The notes under the pieces are model-generated. The model ran no database searches and had not been told where the DNA came from. It worked only from the letters and a program-made list of their open reading frames with translations. From positions 1-25,002 of the forward strand of contig CAZAXU010000029.1 of the NCBI GenBank assembly GCA_964489245.1: a stretch of DNA of 25,002 bases, given 5' to 3'. The position numbers were made by a program, and so were the translations under genes. The stretch is from CAZAXU01 sp964489245 (lineage in GTDB: Bacteria > Bacteroidota > Bacteroidia > Flavobacteriales > Flavobacteriaceae). Positions 23,658 to 25,002 of this stretch are shown here, in pieces (the stretch's first letter is position 1; each line of letters begins with the position of its first letter).

Positions 23658-24773
23658 TTAAAATACTTGTTTTATAATTTTGACTACTCTTTCTTTATCT
23701 TCCATACTAAGATTGGAGCCACTGGGCAGACAAAGCCCTTTATTAAATAAATTCTTGGAAACGCCATTGACATAAGCAGGAGTGTCTTTGAAAACGGGTT
23801 GCAAATGCATGGGTTTCCAAAGCGGACGACTTTCAATATTTTCTTTTTCCAGTGCCAAACGAATTTTTTCGCGTTGCGCATAAGAATCTGTCAAAATGGT
23901 GGTCAGCCAACGGTTGGAAAAATAGCCTTCAGGTTCGTCAACAAAGCTGATTGGCAAACTGTTTAGTTCTTTTTGATAGTATTCAAAATTATTACGACGC
24001 GCAGCAATTCTATCATCCAAAACTTCCATTTGCCCGCGCCCTATTCCGGCAACGATGTTTGACATTCTATAGTTATAACCAATTTGAGAATGTTGGTAGT
24101 GCGGGGCTTTGTCTCGGGCTTGTGTTGCCAAAAAAGTTGCTTTTTTGCAATATTCCTGATTGTTGGAAATCAAAGCACCACCTCCCGAGGTAGTGATAAT
24201 TTTATTTCCGTTAAAAGATAGTATTCCATAATCGCCAAAAGTTCCTGTCATTTGTTCATTTATTGATGAGCCTAGAGACTCTGCGGCATCTTCAATGACT
24301 TTGATATCGTAGTGTTGTGCAATTGATATTATTTCTTGAATTTTTGCCGGCATGCCATATAAATGCACCACGATAAGAGCTTTTGGTTTTTTGCCTTTTT
24401 TGATACGATCCTTGATGGCAGTTTCTAATAGTTCAGGTGACATGTTCCAAGTATCTTTTTCACTATCGATCAAAATCGGCACAGCCTGCTGATAACGAAT
24501 GGGGTTAACGGTGGCAACATGCGTATGTGACTGACAAATAATTTCATCACCCTTTTCAACACCGAGTATCAACAAAGATAAGTGAATGGCAGCGGTTCCC
24601 GATTGTAAAACAGATGAACAACCTGCTTTTAGATATTGAATTAAATCATTTTCAAGTCCTGCAATATTTTTTCCAACAGGCGCCACCCAATTGGTTGCAA
24701 ACGCTTCTTTAACATATTTTTGTTCTTCTCCGGTTAGATGCGGAGGAGAAATCCATATTTTATTTTTTTTCAT
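23658..24773 (-). CDS. DegT/DnrJ/EryC1/StrS-family sugar aminotransferase
   Basis: A 371-aa PLP enzyme. Such enzymes transfer an amino group from glutamate to a nucleotide-linked keto-sugar on the way to surface glycans. Motifs: SGTAAIHLSL (58-67, phosphate binding), the ring-stacking EDAAESLG with Asp162, and the PLP lysine Lys191 in SFNGNKIITTSGGG. RPLWKPMH near the C-terminus is also typical. The best match from memory is to the subgroup making UDP-4-amino sugars (PglE/LegC-like), used in capsule, O-antigen or protein glycans. No other sugar gene is visible; a glycan cluster may continue past the right edge. The gene is bracketed by copies of a dispersed repeat. Confidence 0.9.
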   Translation of the reverse strand: MKKNKIWISPPHLTGEEQKYVKEAFATNWVAPVGKNIAGLENDLIQYLKAGCSSVLQSGTAAIHLSLLILGVEKGDEIICQSHTHVATVNPIRYQQAVPILIDSEKDTWNMSPELLETAIKDRIKKGKKPKALIVVHLYGMPAKIQEIISIAQHYDIKVIEDAAESLGSSINEQMTGTFGDYGILSFNGNKIITTSGGGALISNNQEYCKKATFLATQARDKAPHYQHSQIGYNYRMSNIVAGIGRGQMEVLDDRIAARRNNFEYYQKELNSLPISFVDEPEGYFSNRWLTTILTDSYAQREKIRLALEKENIESRPLWKPMHLQPVFKDTPAYVNGVSKNLFNKGLCLPSGSNLSMEDKERVVKIIKQVF

Positions 24774-24778
24774 TTTTT

Positions 24779-24801
24779 ATTGCTTAGCAATTACAAATAT
24801 A
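24779..24801 (-). promoter_or_regulatory. Candidate -7 element and start-site palindrome of the aminotransferase gene
   Basis: TATATTTG on the minus strand (24794-24801) is an exact TAnnTTTG; the expected start is near 24787. The 13-nt palindrome ATTGCT-T-AGCAAT (24779-24791) covers that start and could be an operator or a leader hairpin just before the ATG. Confidence 0.42.
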
Positions 24802-24842
24802 TGGATTTTTTTGCCGGTGGCTTCGGCACAATTTAAAACCGG

Positions 24843-24988
24843 GGCTTCGATACATTTTTCTGTTTGTTTCTCACAGAAAAACACTCAGCCTCCTGCGCTT
24901 GCATTAAACAATAACAAAAGCACAGGACACTAAGTGAATTTTATAAGGGCGGTTGAGCAGTCCTCTGCAAGCGGATTGTATCGAAACC
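24843..24988 (+). repeat. Dispersed intergenic repeat, copy B, with inverted ends
   Basis: The left end GGCTTCGATACA (24843-24854) is mirrored by TGTATCGAAACC (24977-24988), 11 of 12 matching, giving a 146-bp unit. Its first 95 bp are homologous to copy A. The extent is certain on the left and plausible on the right, since the window ends 14 bp later. Confidence 0.75.
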
Positions 24989-25002
24989 ACCTTGCAAAAT
25001 TT

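Noticed and set aside
1..25002. tRNA, rRNA, riboswitch or replication origin
   Set aside because: I looked through the intergenic stretches on both strands and found no tRNA-like cloverleaf, rRNA segment, known riboswitch core or DnaA-box cluster. A covariance-model search would be more sensitive than reading by eye.

Overview
The window is AT-rich chromosomal DNA from a member of the Bacteroidota. Several things point there: a type IX secretion (T9SS) C-terminal sorting domain, a carboxypeptidase-like/TonB receptor, a signal peptide-TPR-membrane-HTH regulator of Bacteroidota type, the family databases call 'asparagine synthetase B' beside dnaB and recN, and several promoters of the Bacteroidota form (TTTG, about 19 bp, TAnnTTTG) with very short leaders. 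The ETF/acyl-CoA dehydrogenase genes look most like those of Bacteroides/Porphyromonas. I cannot name a genus.

Layout. 1-1669: a solitary AAA ATPase/DUF4143 gene (minus strand) between two perfect 55-bp direct repeats that carry an intrinsic terminator. 1693-5367: a plus-strand pair, an NlpC/P60 lipoprotein and a TonB-dependent receptor. 5432-9384: minus-strand etfB, etfA and acyl-CoA dehydrogenase, with an unusual 294-bp spacer between etfB and etfA. 9385-10070: non-coding, holding a duplicated T9SS C-terminus plus terminator and a palindromic intergenic repeat. 10071-11990: a secreted seven-repeat FG-GAP-like protein with a T9SS domain, and a 77-aa protein that resembles an isolated sorting domain. 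12214-13941: a divergent membrane-anchored TPR/HTH regulator. 13971-14097: a MITE-like element. 14120-21144: a minus-strand housekeeping block of ychF, a Fur-family gene, dnaB, the 'AsnB-like' gene, recN and fabI; fur-dnaB-AsnB-like-recN are spaced by only 4-26 nt. 21307-24773: a diacylglycerol-kinase-family lipid kinase, a second ATPase/DUF4143 gene, and a DegT-type aminotransferase flanked by a dispersed repeat.

How the parts work together. The ETF and dehydrogenase genes form one electron-transfer unit for acyl-CoA oxidation or reduction. The lipoprotein and receptor form a cell-envelope pair. The block from fur to recN joins metal or peroxide regulation, replication and repair in one likely transcript. 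The accessory character lies between and around these blocks: two ATPase/nuclease-like singletons, repeat-flanked genes, duplicated terminator and sorting-domain pieces, and related leader sequences in front of unrelated genes. No rRNA, tRNA, CRISPR array, transposase or phage gene was seen. The strongest candidates for something undescribed are the direct-repeat-bounded ATPase island, the free-standing sorting-domain-like protein with its own promoter, and the Fur paralogue without its zinc cysteines.
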